DNA of 64,000 nt from Aggregatibacter actinomycetemcomitans DSM 8324 (GTDB lineage Bacteria > Pseudomonadota > Gammaproteobacteria > Enterobacterales > Pasteurellaceae): contig NZ_AQUU01000005.1 of the NCBI RefSeq assembly GCF_000372365.1, forward strand, positions 52,898 through 116,897, given 5' to 3'. The translations under genes and the position numbers were made by a program. Position 1 is the stretch's first letter. Every line of letters starts with the position of its first letter. Below the pieces are notes generated by a model that saw only the letters and a program-made list of their open reading frames with translations, did no database searches and was not told the DNA's origin. This document shows, one piece after another, positions 25,738 through 35,852 of this stretch.

Positions 25738-26841
25738 ATGACAATAAAAAAAACCACTATTTTTACCCATCAACCTTTACACCTCGTTTTAGGCAGTCAA
25801 CTTCAACAAATTGACGTGGCTTATCAAACCTATGGTGAATTGAATGCGGATAAAAGCAATGCGGTGTTAATCTGCCACGCGCTTACCGGCGACGCCGAAC
25901 CTTATTTTGATAAAAGCACAAACCAAGAAGGCTGGTGGCAAAATTTTATGGGCGATGGCTTAGCATTGGACACTTCCCGCTATTTTTTTATTTGTTCCAA
26001 CGTACTTGGCGGCTGCAAAGGCACGACCGGTCCGTCCTCAATTAATCCGCAAACCAATCGCCCTTACGGCAGCCAATTTCCCGCGGTTATCGTGCAAGAC
26101 ATCATCAAAGTGCAAAAAGCGCTGCTGGATTTTCTTGAAATTCCGCATTTACACGCCATTATCGGCGGTTCCTTTGGCGGTATGCAGGCAACCCAATGGG
26201 CGATTGATTATCCCGATTTCGTCTCCAATGTGGTTAATCTATGCTCTTCCCTTTCCTTGAGCGCGGAAGCCATCGGTTTTAATCACGTCATGCGCCAAGC
26301 GGTGATGAACGATCCAAATTTCAATAACGGCGATTATTATGACGGCGAGCGCCCGGACAAAGGTTTAGCCATCGCCCGTATGCTCGGTATGCTCACGTAT
26401 CGCACCGATGTCCAACTCAGCAAAGCCTTCGGACGCGCCACCAAAGCGGAAGGTCATTTGCAGGGCGACTATTTTCAAGTGGAATCCTATTTAAGCTATC
26501 AAGGACAAAAATTTCTGGCGCGCTTCGATGCCAACAGTTATTTGCATTTATTACGCGCGTTGGATTTATACGATTCGAGCATCGGCTATGCCGATTTAAA
26601 AACCGCTCTTTCTCGAATCAAAGCCCGTTATACACTGGTCTCGGTGGATAACGATCAGCTGTTCAAACTGCCGGAATTACGCAAAAGTAAACAATTACTG
26701 GAGCAATACGGCGTCAATTTGAATTATTACGAATTCAACTCCGATTACGGACATGATGCGTTTTTAGTGGACTATGCGTTTTTTGAAAATAAAATCCGTA
26801 ACGGACTGGCGGGAGGCAATCAAGATTTAACAAAAAAGTAA
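25738..26841 (+). CDS. metX: homoserine O-acetyltransferase
   Basis: MetX acetylates homoserine from acetyl-CoA, the first committed step of methionine synthesis, as an alternative to the succinylating MetA. The 367-residue alpha/beta hydrolase has the oxyanion segment [12 protein letters not shown] (about 91-102), nucleophile Ser in [13 protein letters not shown] (about 143-155), Asp in VSVDNDQLF (about 304) and His in [11 protein letters not shown] (about 338). ATG 25738. It stands alone under a probable MetJ-controlled promoter, and an inverted uptake-signal hairpin follows immediately. Confidence 0.95.
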   Translation: MTIKKTTIFTHQPLHLVLGSQLQQIDVAYQTYGELNADKSNAVLICHALTGDAEPYFDKSTNQEGWWQNFMGDGLALDTSRYFFICSNVLGGCKGTTGPSSINPQTNRPYGSQFPAVIVQDIIKVQKALLDFLEIPHLHAIIGGSFGGMQATQWAIDYPDFVSNVVNLCSSLSLSAEAIGFNHVMRQAVMNDPNFNNGDYYDGERPDKGLAIARMLGMLTYRTDVQLSKAFGRATKAEGHLQGDYFQVESYLSYQGQKFLARFDANSYLHLLRALDLYDSSIGYADLKTALSRIKARYTLVSVDNDQLFKLPELRKSKQLLEQYGVNLNYYEFNSDYGHDAFLVDYAFFENKIRNGLAGGNQDLTKK

Positions 26842-26870
26842 ACCGCACTTTAGGTGATTAAAGTGCGGTT
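26841..26870. terminator. inverted uptake-signal pair after metX
   Basis: AACCGCACTTTA (26841-26852) and TAAAGTGCGGTT (26859-26870) are exact complements around a six-base loop; the first base of the arm is the last base of the metX stop. Confidence 0.7.
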
Positions 26871-26891
26871 CGATTTCAAGTTATTTTTCAA

Positions 26892-26972
26892 TTAGAAAAT
26901 CGCAAACGCCAACACCAGGATTAAGCCGAGAGAAAGCACAACCATCATCATTGCATAACCAAACGTACCCAT
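26892..26972 (-). CDS. 26-residue membrane peptide
   Basis: ATG 26972, with GAGG eight bases upstream, opens a frame reading MGTFGYAMMMVVLSLGLILV then LAFAIF and TAA. It is a single hydrophobic span with a short N-terminal lead, like the small membrane proteins of the YnhF kind, although I cannot assign it to a named family. It lies alone between the metX hairpin and the purR promoter, on the opposite strand to both. Confidence 0.6.
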   Translation of the reverse strand: MGTFGYAMMMVVLSLGLILVLAFAIF

Positions 26973-27146
26973 TTTTTTACCTCATTTTTCCTGTTTATAG
27001 TAACCCGCGGTGCATTCTAACAAAAAATTCACAGAAAAAACCAGCCAAATGTAAAAAAGTGTAATTTTTCATCGGATTTCCCGCGATTCTCCTTAACCAA
27101 AACCTATTCAATCTTTATAATAGCCAAAATATTTACGGAGAAAATT

Positions 27147-28145
27147 ATGGCTACCATCAAAGATGTCGCAAAAATGGCAGGCGTATCGACCACCACAGTA
27201 TCCCACGTTATCAATAAAACCCGTTTTGTTGCCGCTGAAACCAAACAACAGGTTTTGCAAGCAATAAAAGATCTGAATTATTCACCCAGTGCGGTGGCGC
27301 GCAGTTTAAAAGTCAACACTACCAAATCCATCGGCATGATCGTCACCACCAGCGAAGCCCCTTATTTCGCCGAAATCATTCATGCGGTGGAAGAACATTG
27401 CTATCGCCAAGGCTATTCTCTGTTTTTATGTAATACGCAAAATAATGCGGAAAAGATCAAAAATCACTTGGAAATGCTGGCAAAAAAACGTGTTGATGGA
27501 ATTTTGGTGATGTGTTCCGAATATTTGCAGGATCCGCAGGATTTACTTACGGTATTTTCTTCTATTCCAATGGTGGTGATGGATTGGGGCCCGAATGCCC
27601 ATACGAATATTATTCAGGATAACAGTTTCGACGGCGGCTATCTGGCGACTAAACATCTGATTGAAAACGGACATAAAAATATCGGTATTATCGCCGGTGA
27701 ACTGAACAAAACCACAGCGAAAACCCGCTATGAAGGCTTCGTACACGCCATGCAGGAAGCCGGGCTGGCAATTAACCCGAACTGGGTCATGGAAGGTTTT
27801 TTTGAACCGGAAGACGGCTATGAATGTATGAACAAAATTCTGCGTCAAGAAACCCTACCCACCGCCGTATTCTGTTGCAACGACGTTATGGCGTTAGGGG
27901 CAATTTCTGCTATCGGCGAAAAAGGCTTATGTGTGCCGGACGACATTTCCATTATCGGCTACGACAATATTCACGCCTCCCGTTTTTATTCGCCGCCGTT
28001 GACCACCATTCACCAATCCAAATCCCGTTTGGGGGTACAGGCGGTAAATTTGTTGTTTGAACGCATTAATCACAAATCCGATCAACGAAAAACTATTGAA
28101 ATTCACCCTGAATTAGTAATGCGTAAATCGGTAAAAAAACTTTAA
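27147..28145 (+). CDS. purR: purine repressor PurR
   Basis: PurR binds hypoxanthine or guanine and represses purine synthesis genes. The 332-residue LacI-family protein begins [20 protein letters not shown] and shows the minor-groove hinge [12 protein letters not shown] (about 50-61), [18 protein letters not shown] of the corepressor domain and [20 protein letters not shown]. These match E. coli PurR closely. A PurR-box-like sequence lies upstream of cvpA in this window, a plausible target. Confidence 0.95.
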   Translation: MATIKDVAKMAGVSTTTVSHVINKTRFVAAETKQQVLQAIKDLNYSPSAVARSLKVNTTKSIGMIVTTSEAPYFAEIIHAVEEHCYRQGYSLFLCNTQNNAEKIKNHLEMLAKKRVDGILVMCSEYLQDPQDLLTVFSSIPMVVMDWGPNAHTNIIQDNSFDGGYLATKHLIENGHKNIGIIAGELNKTTAKTRYEGFVHAMQEAGLAINPNWVMEGFFEPEDGYECMNKILRQETLPTAVFCCNDVMALGAISAIGEKGLCVPDDISIIGYDNIHASRFYSPPLTTIHQSKSRLGVQAVNLLFERINHKSDQRKTIEIHPELVMRKSVKKL

Positions 28146-28615
28146 GACAAACCGCATGAGGGCGTCATTCACATGCCTTTTTTCTATATTCACACATCAT
28201 CATTTTTAATAGTTATTAAACATTTTATAATTATTTAAAAACACATATAAAAATGACCGCACCAAATATGGCTATTATCCTTTGCATAGTAGAAAAATAA
28301 CTTCACAGTAAACTCTCCGTCCCTTCTACTATTACGATTCACTGACAACTCCGCATGCGGACAAAAAAGACATCATCGCCTGCAACAACAAACGTTGCGA
28401 ACCATTATACGATTGCTATTAACCCTTAATAGTGTACGGTATACACATTGTCACCAATCGGTCCATTGCCGGCAATGATTTTTAGTAAAGCGATAGAAGG
28501 TTATCGGAACGAAGGCCCCAAAAGTGCAGTTGGAAAAAACATCATTTTTTTCGACCGCACTTCTTACTGGCTTATGTTATGATGTGCGCCGAATTTAACT
28601 TACCGGAAACCTAAA
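28146..28615. other. 470-base intergenic region, purR to DNA-mimic gene
   Basis: I see no supported gene. A plus-strand stretch near 28440-28525 has protein-like codons (TVYTLSPIGPLPAMIFSKAI) preceded by two stops and could be a fossil. A near-consensus inverted uptake pair (28522-28563, one arm mismatched AAAGTGCAGT) precedes the next gene. Confidence 0.35.
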
Positions 28616-28936
28616 ATGACAGAATTAACCCGGCTTGATCCTGATAAAGCCATCGACATTGCCTACGATATTTTTCTTGAAATGGCACCGGAAAACTTAG
28701 ACCCGGCAGATATTATGCTGTTCAACCTCCAGTTTGAAGAACACGGCGCAGTAGAATTTGTGGAAACCGCTGACAACTGGGAAGAACAAATCGGCATACT
28801 TATCGGCCCGCAAGAATACGCAGAAGTCTGGATCGGGCTGGTAAACAAACAAGATGAAATGGACAACATCTTCGCTAAATTCCTCATTTCCCACCGCGAA
28901 GACGATCGGCAATATCATATTATTTGGAAGGCGTAA
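28616..28936 (+). CDS. acidic double-stranded DNA mimic protein (HI1450/YciU family)
   Basis: The 106-residue protein is rich in Asp and Glu (for example [20 protein letters not shown] and DNWEEQIG) and is very close to H. influenzae HI1450, whose structure shows surface acidic residues spaced like DNA phosphates; the H. influenzae protein was reported to bind HU. ATG 28616 has GGAAA upstream. It stands alone between inverted uptake-signal pairs on both sides. Cellular role is unproven. Confidence 0.9.
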   Translation: MTELTRLDPDKAIDIAYDIFLEMAPENLDPADIMLFNLQFEEHGAVEFVETADNWEEQIGILIGPQEYAEVWIGLVNKQDEMDNIFAKFLISHREDDRQYHIIWKA

Positions 28937-29000
28937 GTGAAATGAGATATTTTATCTACTATGCCGAAAAATTGAATTTAAAAAAGTAGAGATAAAATAA

Positions 29001-29040
29001 AACCGCACTTGAACAGGAAAATGTTTTTCAAGTGCGGTCG
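29001..29040. terminator. inverted uptake-signal pair between convergent genes
   Basis: ACCGCACTTGAA and TTCAAGTGCGGT are complementary around an A/T-rich loop, downstream of both the DNA-mimic gene and dapD. Confidence 0.65.
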
Positions 29041-29050
29041 GTCTTAATTG

Positions 29051-29878
29051 TTATTCTTCAATAGAACGTAATAACTCGTTGATACCCACTTTGCCTAAGG
29101 TTTTCGCATCTACTTTTTTCACGATAACCGCGCAGTAGAGGCTGTATCTGCCATCTTTGCTCGGAAGGCTGCCGGAAACCACCACGGAACCTGCCGGTAC
29201 GCGGCCATAATACACTTCGCCGGTTTCACGATCGTAGATTTTGGTGGATTGGCCAATGAATACGCCCATGGAAATCACGCAGCCGTCTTCCACGATAACG
29301 CCTTCTACCACTTCGGAACGGGCACCAATGAAACAGTTATCGCCGATAATAGTCGGGTTGGCTTGTAACGGTTCTAACACACCGCCGATACCCACGCCGC
29401 CGGATAAGTGCACGTTTTTACCGATTTGCGCACAGGAACCTACGGTTGCCCAAGTATCTACCATGGTGCCTTCGCCCACGTGAGCGCCGATATTCACATA
29501 AGACGGCATTAACACGCAGTTTTTAGCAATATATGCGCCTTTACGTACGGTAGCAGACGGCACTACACGGAAGCCTTCTTGTTGGAAACGTTCTTCGGTG
29601 TAATCGGCAAATTTCAATGGGACTTTGTCGTAGTATTTGGTTTCTGCACCGTCAACAAGTTGATTGTCGTTAATACGGAAAGATAACAAGACCGCTTTTT
29701 TCAACCATTGGTGAGTCACCCATTCGCCGTCGATTTTTTCGGCAACACGATACTTGCCGCTGTCCAAGCCTTCAATCACCTCTTCAACCGCCGCACGGGT
29801 TTGTACGTCAATGGTTTTTGGTGTAATTTCAGTGCGTTTTTCAAAAGCGTTTTCAATAAGTTGTTGTAAATTTGACAT
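29051..29878 (-). CDS. dapD: tetrahydrodipicolinate N-succinyltransferase
   Basis: DapD succinylates tetrahydrodipicolinate in the succinylase branch of lysine and diaminopimelate synthesis. The 275-residue protein has the N-terminal helical domain and then the left-handed beta helix of hexapeptide repeats (about 105-235: ...[52 protein letters not shown]). The product feeds both protein lysine and cell-wall cross-links. ATG 29878 has AGGAAG upstream. It is separate from cysB. Confidence 0.97.
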   Translation of the reverse strand: MSNLQQLIENAFEKRTEITPKTIDVQTRAAVEEVIEGLDSGKYRVAEKIDGEWVTHQWLKKAVLLSFRINDNQLVDGAETKYYDKVPLKFADYTEERFQQEGFRVVPSATVRKGAYIAKNCVLMPSYVNIGAHVGEGTMVDTWATVGSCAQIGKNVHLSGGVGIGGVLEPLQANPTIIGDNCFIGARSEVVEGVIVEDGCVISMGVFIGQSTKIYDRETGEVYYGRVPAGSVVVSGSLPSKDGRYSLYCAVIVKKVDAKTLGKVGINELLRSIEE

Positions 29879-29962
29879 TTTGCTTCCTATATCAATGTTA
29901 GTAAAAAGGGGGGTCGGGTGTTCGTCGTTGCAAATTCAATGTGCGAAAAGCCAACTTTTCAA

Positions 29963-30934
29963 TTACAAAGTTTGCAATCTGACGTCATCAAATAATCTTT
30001 TCACCGCATTATTGTCGTGCATACGCTCTGCCCGTTCCACGTTTTCACGGGTTAAGTGCGGTGAAAAATAGTTGATAAAATCATACATATAATTACGCAG
30101 GAAAGCGCCGTGTTTAAAGGCGATTTGCGTCATGCTGGCGCGGAATAAATGATCCGCTTTAAGTGCCACCAAATCAACATCCGCCGGCGTATGCGCCATG
30201 GACGCCATAATGCCCACACCTAAGCCTAAACGGACATAGGTTTTGATAACATCCGCATCGGTAGCGGTAAATACAATATTCGGCAGGATACCGGCACCAT
30301 TAAAGGCATAATCCAAATCGGAAACGCCGGTAAAGCCGAAAGTATAAGTAATTAAAGGATATTTGCCTAATTCTTCGATAGTCAGTAGCTCACATTTGGC
30401 TAACGGATGATCTGACTTCACAATGACCGAGCGATTCCACATATAACATGGCAGCAACACCACGCCATCAAATAAATATTGAGCTTCCGTGGTAATTGCC
30501 AAGTCCACTTCACCGGACAATAGCACATCATAAATCTGCATTGGAGAACCCTGATGAATGTGTAAACTCACATCAGGATAACGTTTGGCAAAACGTTCTA
30601 CCACATGAGGCAACATATAACGTGCCTGGGTGTTTGTGGTGGCAATGCGCAACACACCGTGATCCGGTTTAGTATATTCGTCGGACACGGAACGAATCGC
30701 TTGCATTTTCACCATTAATTCCCGGGAAATACCCACGATTTTTTTACCGGCGGGCGTAAGCCCTTTAATATGTTTACCGTGACGATCAAAAATCTCCAAA
30801 CCAAGCTCATTTTCCAATAAACGAACCTGCTTACTAATTCCCGGTTGGGAGGTGTATAACGCATGTGCAGCTTCCGTGACATTATAATTTTGGTTCACAA
30901 TCTCAACCACGTAACTAAGTTGCTGAAATTTCAT
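29963..30934 (-). CDS. cysB: LysR-type regulator CysB
   Basis: CysB activates sulfur assimilation and cystine uptake genes with N-acetylserine as inducer. The 323-residue protein has the N-terminal helix-turn-helix (MKFQQLSYVVEIVNQNYNVT then EAAHALYTSQPGISKQVRLL) and the ligand domain with IATTNTQARYMLP (about 97-109). ATG 30934 has GAGG upstream. It follows rluB by 11 bases and is probably cotranscribed with it; this order is kept in H. influenzae. Confidence 0.95.
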   Translation of the reverse strand: MKFQQLSYVVEIVNQNYNVTEAAHALYTSQPGISKQVRLLENELGLEIFDRHGKHIKGLTPAGKKIVGISRELMVKMQAIRSVSDEYTKPDHGVLRIATTNTQARYMLPHVVERFAKRYPDVSLHIHQGSPMQIYDVLLSGEVDLAITTEAQYLFDGVVLLPCYMWNRSVIVKSDHPLAKCELLTIEELGKYPLITYTFGFTGVSDLDYAFNGAGILPNIVFTATDADVIKTYVRLGLGVGIMASMAHTPADVDLVALKADHLFRASMTQIAFKHGAFLRNYMYDFINYFSPHLTRENVERAERMHDNNAVKRLFDDVRLQTL

Positions 30935-30945
30935 AACTGCCTCTT

Positions 30946-31932
30946 TTATCTATAGCTATTCTTGCTATTTTTATAACGTTTATTTAATTCTGAGTAACGT
31001 TTTACCGCTTTACGGATTTGACCGAATTTCGGTTTATGACGGGTTTTATTGGCACCCAATTTGGTTTCCGTTTCCGGCGGTAAGCCGACAAGTTCACGCA
31101 AATAATTCACATCCGCCAGTTCCATTTCCTGCCAGCCACCGCGCGGCAAAGTTTTCATCAGTTTAATGTTGCCGTAACGAATGCGAATCAAACGACTGAC
31201 CTGAATGCCTTGCGATTCCCATAAACGACGCACTTCACGGTTGCGCCCTTCCATTAAGGTCACGTCAAACCATTGGTTCATGCCTACGCCGCCAACGACT
31301 TTAATTTCTTTGAAATTTGCCGGACCGTCTTCCAGTTGCACGCCTTTTTTCAAACGGTTCAACATGGCATCATCCACTTGCCCGAACACACGCACGGAAT
31401 ATTCGCGCTCCACTTCACGGCTCGGGTGCATTAAGCGGTTGGCTAATTCGCCATCTGTCGTAAATAACAATAAACCGGAGGTATTAATATCCAAACGCCC
31501 TACAGCAATCCAGCGGGCGCCGGTTAAACGCGGCAGGCGATCAAAGACGGTGGCGCGCCCTTCCGGATCGTGGCGGGTGCATAGCTCACCCTCCGCTTTG
31601 TAATACATCACCACACGGCACACTTCCTTCTGCGCTTGGGTTAAATTAATCAGATGTCCGTCGATACGCAATTTCACGCCGGCATACACATTAATCCGAT
31701 CGCCTAAAGTGGCAATTTTACCATCCACACTGACCCGGTTTTCCGCAATAATAGCTTCGATTTCACGGCGCGAACCTTGTCCTGCACGGGCTAACACTTT
31801 TTGTAATTTTTCGCCTTCTGCCGCGGAGGTTTTGCTTGCGCTGCTGATCGGACGCGGCTTCGCCGTCGCATTTTTATCTTTGTTCGACGAAAAGTGCGGT
31901 CGATTTTGAGTGCGTTTTGTTGTGGGTTTCAT
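30946..31932 (-). CDS. rluB: 23S rRNA pseudouridine(2605) synthase
   Basis: RluB makes pseudouridine 2605 in 23S rRNA. The 328-residue protein has a basic N-terminal extension (about 1-40), an S4 domain ([20 protein letters not shown], about 41-60), the RsuA-family catalytic motif [18 protein letters not shown] with the active Asp (about 142-159), [10 protein letters not shown] (about 228-237) and a basic tail. ATG 31932 has GAGGA upstream. An uptake signal is embedded in the extension coding sequence. Confidence 0.95.
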   Translation of the reverse strand: MKPTTKRTQNRPHFSSNKDKNATAKPRPISSASKTSAAEGEKLQKVLARAGQGSRREIEAIIAENRVSVDGKIATLGDRINVYAGVKLRIDGHLINLTQAQKEVCRVVMYYKAEGELCTRHDPEGRATVFDRLPRLTGARWIAVGRLDINTSGLLLFTTDGELANRLMHPSREVEREYSVRVFGQVDDAMLNRLKKGVQLEDGPANFKEIKVVGGVGMNQWFDVTLMEGRNREVRRLWESQGIQVSRLIRIRYGNIKLMKTLPRGGWQEMELADVNYLRELVGLPPETETKLGANKTRHKPKFGQIRKAVKRYSELNKRYKNSKNSYR

Positions 31933-31986
31933 AAATCCTCGTGTCGCTTTCCCAAGCGTCTGTGTTAATTTAACTAAGTATCTAAT

Positions 31987-32610
31987 CTAAATAAATGGCA
32001 TAACCGCGCCGCTGCCTTCACGCAAGATCACCGGAGTGTCTCCGGTTAAATCCACCACCGTTGTCGGTTCTTGTCCCAAATAACCGCCGTGAATAATTAA
32101 ATCCACCTGATGTTCCAAACGATCACGGATCTCTTCCGGATCCGATTGCGTCAAATGCTCTTCATTCGGTAGCATCAACGAGCAGGATAAAATCGGTTCA
32201 CCAAGGGCTTTTAGTAAATCCAACGCAATTTGGTTATCCGGCACGCGAATGCCGATGGTTTTGCGCTTGGACGTCATTAAGCGACGCGGCAATTCTTTGG
32301 TTGCCGTTAAAATAAATGTGTAACGCCCCGGCGTGTTATTTTTAATCAAACGGTAAGCGGAATTAGTTACCAAAGAATAGGTGGATAATTCCGACAAATC
32401 GCTACACACTAGCGTAAAATTGTGTCCCTCGGGTAATTGACGAATGTGCACGATTCTGTCCATTGCGTGCTTATCGCCAATCATGCACCCCAAGGCGTAG
32501 CCGGAATCGGTGGGATACACAATCACCCCGCCGTTGCGTAAAATTTCGACCGCTTGATTAATCAGGCGAACTTGCGGGTTTTCCGGATGAATATAAAAAA
32601 ATTGACTCAT
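31987..32610 (-). CDS. yciO: YciO family protein (Sua5/TsaC-like fold)
   Basis: The 207-residue protein belongs to the YrdC-like family, whose TsaC members make threonylcarbamoyl-adenylate for tRNA modification. Sequence marks include VIVYPTDSGYALGC (about 30-43), FTLVCSDLSELSTYS, PGRYTFILTATKELPRR and IGIRVPDN. It is the YciO branch, with the KxR/SxN residues of TsaC only partly evident, so enzymatic equivalence is not certain. It lies between tyrA and rluB in the same direction, as in H. influenzae. Confidence 0.9.
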   Translation of the reverse strand: MSQFFYIHPENPQVRLINQAVEILRNGGVIVYPTDSGYALGCMIGDKHAMDRIVHIRQLPEGHNFTLVCSDLSELSTYSLVTNSAYRLIKNNTPGRYTFILTATKELPRRLMTSKRKTIGIRVPDNQIALDLLKALGEPILSCSLMLPNEEHLTQSDPEEIRDRLEHQVDLIIHGGYLGQEPTTVVDLTGDTPVILREGSGAVMPFI

Positions 32611-32683
32611 TGGCTTACTCTCGAGTAAATAGACGCGTTATTATACACACTTCATTTCGCGTCAGATAACTTTTTCAGGTTTC

Positions 32684-33808
32684 CTAAACATTTCGAGAGT
32701 CATTGGCTTGCTGAAGTAACTGGCGGCTTTCCTGTAAAAATTGCTCGGAATAACCACCGAACCAGTCACGAATCTGATTAAATTGTTCAATAAAGCCTTG
32801 CCGATCATGGTGTTTGAAAAAGGCGAGACCCGTTTCGTAGCTGTTTTTGAAATGTTCGATAACCGCCAGGTTTTCCGGCTTGTGGGCGATAATGTCCGCA
32901 TACAATGCCGCATCTTGCGCAAATAAACGCCCGACCATGGCCAGTTCCAGACGATAAATCGGTGAAGAAAGCGCTAATAATTTTTCCAGATCCACCGGCT
33001 GTTGTGACAAATACAAGCCATAAACAAAGGTGGAAAAATGGCGCAACGCCTGAATATAAGTCATGTGATGATCATGTTCGGCGGCATCAACCTGATAAAT
33101 TTTCGCGCCCCAGATTTGGATTTGTTGCAACAACCATTGGTAACGCTCGCTAAAACGTCCGTCGCAGCACACCACGACCTGCTTCGCCATGCTTACCACA
33201 TCAGGTCCGAACATGGGGTGTAAACCGACCACCGCACCTTGATGCACTTCCAGCATTTTCTCTAAAGGCGTGCGTTTCACGGAAGTGAAATCCACCAGCA
33301 GCATATTTTCCGTCAAATAAGGTTTAAGCCGTTCGATCACTGCCAACGTGTTGGCAATCGGCACGGACACAATCACCACATCGGCATGCTGCAAAATTTG
33401 CTCGGCACGCGCCCAATCTTCTTGTTCCAAACATTCCACCTGATAGCCGGAACCTTGCAAATAGCGACAAAACAAGCCGCCGAGTTTGCCTCGTCCGCCC
33501 ACAATGACGATTTTCCGAATTTGCGGATTAACGGTTTTAAAGCCGAATTGATTTTCGCTGACATAGGATTCACGCATAATGCGGCGCAGCACATCTTCAA
33601 TCAGATTAGGAGATAACCCCATTTGCTCGGCGGCCTCACGCTTGCGTTGCAACATTTCCGCCTCACGCTGTGGTGCATAAATGGGCAACCCGTGTTGCTG
33701 TTTCACTTCCCCCACTTTGTGCACCACCTGTTGCCGTTTCGCCAGCAGTTGCAACAGTTCATGATCCAATGAATCAATCTGCTCTCTTAATTCCGCCAAG
33801 CGTTCCAT
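32684..33808 (-). CDS. tyrA: bifunctional chorismate mutase / prephenate dehydrogenase
   Basis: TyrA converts chorismate to prephenate and then to 4-hydroxyphenylpyruvate, for tyrosine. The N-terminal chorismate mutase domain (about 1-90) has LREQIDSLDHELLQLLAKR and ENQFGFKT at its end; the dehydrogenase domain begins with the NAD motif IVIVGGRGKLGGLF (about 101-114) and has LHPMFGPD and HDHHMTYIQALRHF. I start at ATG 33808 (374 residues); ATG 33817 is also possible. The gene is followed by yciO in the same direction. Confidence 0.96.
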   Translation of the reverse strand: MERLAELREQIDSLDHELLQLLAKRQQVVHKVGEVKQQHGLPIYAPQREAEMLQRKREAAEQMGLSPNLIEDVLRRIMRESYVSENQFGFKTVNPQIRKIVIVGGRGKLGGLFCRYLQGSGYQVECLEQEDWARAEQILQHADVVIVSVPIANTLAVIERLKPYLTENMLLVDFTSVKRTPLEKMLEVHQGAVVGLHPMFGPDVVSMAKQVVVCCDGRFSERYQWLLQQIQIWGAKIYQVDAAEHDHHMTYIQALRHFSTFVYGLYLSQQPVDLEKLLALSSPIYRLELAMVGRLFAQDAALYADIIAHKPENLAVIEHFKNSYETGLAFFKHHDRQGFIEQFNQIRDWFGGYSEQFLQESRQLLQQANDSRNV

Positions 33809-33848
33809 GTATCCCATCTAAAAAACGTTTAAAAAAACAACCGCACTT

Positions 33849-35729
33849 TTATTGCACTTTGCCGCAGGTTAAGCAATATAAATACTGCCCTTTCGGATCG
33901 TTAAAGGTGTTCAACAAACCAAGTTGTTTCACCTGCGTAAATTCTTTCGGTAAACCGACGGCTTCAGTCACCAACCCCGTTACCCATGCTTTACTATCGG
34001 CTTTGAAATCACGCATGAATTTTTTGAAGAACGAACCGCTGTCGTCATCCAGCCATTCTACGGAAAAACCTTCTTCCTGAATTTCGCTATTTTCGTCCAG
34101 TTTTTCGTTCACCAATTCCATGGCTTTGCCTAAAGCAGTATTCAAATCGCCCAGCTCATCCACCAATTTATGTTCAATCGCTTCGGAACCCAGCCAAACC
34201 TGACCTTGGGCGATTTTATCCACTTGCGCTTTGCTTAAGTGACGACCTTGACTGACTTTAGTCAGGAATTCGTCGTAGCCATGTTCAATTTCTAGCTGTA
34301 ATACATCATTTAATTCGGAAGATAACGGCAAGAACGCGGATCCCAGTGCTAAATCGGAGGTTTTCACCCCGTCGGCGGACACACCGATTTTCTTGATGGT
34401 TTTTTCGAATGTCGGTAATACGGCGAAAATGCCGATAGAACCGGTGATGGTGTTTTTATCCGCCACAATATAATCAGCGGTGGAAGAAATCCAATACCCG
34501 CCGGAAGCCGCCATGCCACCCATGGAAACCACCACAGGTTTGCCTGCTTGTTGTAAGTGACTGAGCTCCTGACGAATGATTTCCGATGCAAAGGCACTAC
34601 CGCCCGGGCTGTTAACGCGCAGAACGACAGCTTTCACGTCCTTATCATCATAAGCCTTGCGTAACAAGTTTGCGATAGTGTCGCCACCAACGTTTTCTTC
34701 ATCGGTTTCGCCATCAATGATCGCCCCTTCCACGTTCACTACGGCAATTTTATTCTTGGTGTCGCCCGACATACGATCCGGCAAGGAAGCCAGGTAAGTG
34801 TCGTAATCCACCATTTTCGGTTGCTTATCTTCATTCTCACCGAAAAGTGCGGTCAGTTTTTTATCTAAATTAAAGCGGTCCAACACGCCGTTAATCAACT
34901 TACGTTGTTTCACATAAGCCGTCATGTCGCCTTGCAAGGCTTTTAATTCGGTTAAATAGGTGTGCGCATTCGGTGCAACAGCCTCTTCTTTGATGTTACG
35001 ATTCTCCGCCACACGCTGTTTATAATTGTTCCACATGATACCCAACCAACGACGCAAATTGGTTTTGGCTTCGTCAGACATATCGTTGCGTAAAAACGGT
35101 TCGACGGCGGATTTGTATGTACCGACGCGGAAAACGTGCGGGTTCACCTCCAAGCTCTCCAGCAGATCTTTGTAATACAGATTTTCCTGCACCAAGCCAT
35201 CAATAGATACTGTTCCTACTGGATTTATATAAACTTCATCGGCATAGCTGGCCAAAAAATATTGCGCCCGATTGTAATTATCGGAATACGCAATAACCTG
35301 CTTGCCGTTTTTCTTGAAGTTTTCAATGGAAGCACCCACAAATTCCAACGAAGGTAAATCGCCGCCTTGAAAATAATTCAAATCCAGCACCAAACCGCGA
35401 ACCTTGTCGTCCAGTGCGGCCGAATCAATAGCGTAAACTACATCAAAAGTGGAATATTGTTGTGGAATATGTTGATTATCCAGTTCTTTTAAAAGCGTTT
35501 TTACGCCACCTTGATTATCGCGATTGTCCGCCAAATAGCCATCCAGGTTTAAATACAACGCCCCCTGATCGCCTTTTAACGCCACAGCTTGTTTATCCAG
35601 CCCAACCACGAAAGGCAGCGCAGTCAGCAATAATAAAACGAAAACCAGAAACACAATATTCATGACCAAATCACGAATAAAATTTAATGTGCGCCAGGCA
35701 AATTTAATAATCGAAAAAATAACTTTCAT
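33849..35729 (-). CDS. sppA: signal peptide peptidase SppA (protease IV)
   Basis: SppA is an inner-membrane serine protease that degrades cleaved signal peptides. From ATG 35729 (GAGG upstream) it has 626 residues: a membrane anchor (about 22-45), an N-terminal S49 repeat with the catalytic Lys in RVGTYKSAVEPFLRNDMSDE (about 202-221), and a C-terminal repeat with NSPGGSAFASEII and the nucleophile Ser in GGMAASGGYWISSTADYI. Both halves are present, as in E. coli. A longer frame to 35747 lacks a ribosome site. The C-terminal YLYCLTCGKVQ is short. Confidence 0.96.
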   Translation of the reverse strand: MKVIFSIIKFAWRTLNFIRDLVMNIVFLVFVLLLLTALPFVVGLDKQAVALKGDQGALYLNLDGYLADNRDNQGGVKTLLKELDNQHIPQQYSTFDVVYAIDSAALDDKVRGLVLDLNYFQGGDLPSLEFVGASIENFKKNGKQVIAYSDNYNRAQYFLASYADEVYINPVGTVSIDGLVQENLYYKDLLESLEVNPHVFRVGTYKSAVEPFLRNDMSDEAKTNLRRWLGIMWNNYKQRVAENRNIKEEAVAPNAHTYLTELKALQGDMTAYVKQRKLINGVLDRFNLDKKLTALFGENEDKQPKMVDYDTYLASLPDRMSGDTKNKIAVVNVEGAIIDGETDEENVGGDTIANLLRKAYDDKDVKAVVLRVNSPGGSAFASEIIRQELSHLQQAGKPVVVSMGGMAASGGYWISSTADYIVADKNTITGSIGIFAVLPTFEKTIKKIGVSADGVKTSDLALGSAFLPLSSELNDVLQLEIEHGYDEFLTKVSQGRHLSKAQVDKIAQGQVWLGSEAIEHKLVDELGDLNTALGKAMELVNEKLDENSEIQEEGFSVEWLDDDSGSFFKKFMRDFKADSKAWVTGLVTEAVGLPKEFTQVKQLGLLNTFNDPKGQYLYCLTCGKVQ

Positions 35730-35852
35730 ACAACCTCGGGAAATCAATAAAACGGCGTCTAAAATACCACAATCCGCCAGTACAATAAACCGCTGAATTC
35801 AAGAAACTATGTTATAATCCACCGCACTTTTCACATTAAAAGGATAAAGCAA

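Noticed and set aside
28440-28525. Protein-like stretch before the DNA-mimic gene
   Set aside because: The frame has two stops just upstream and no start; similarity to a known protein could not be established.
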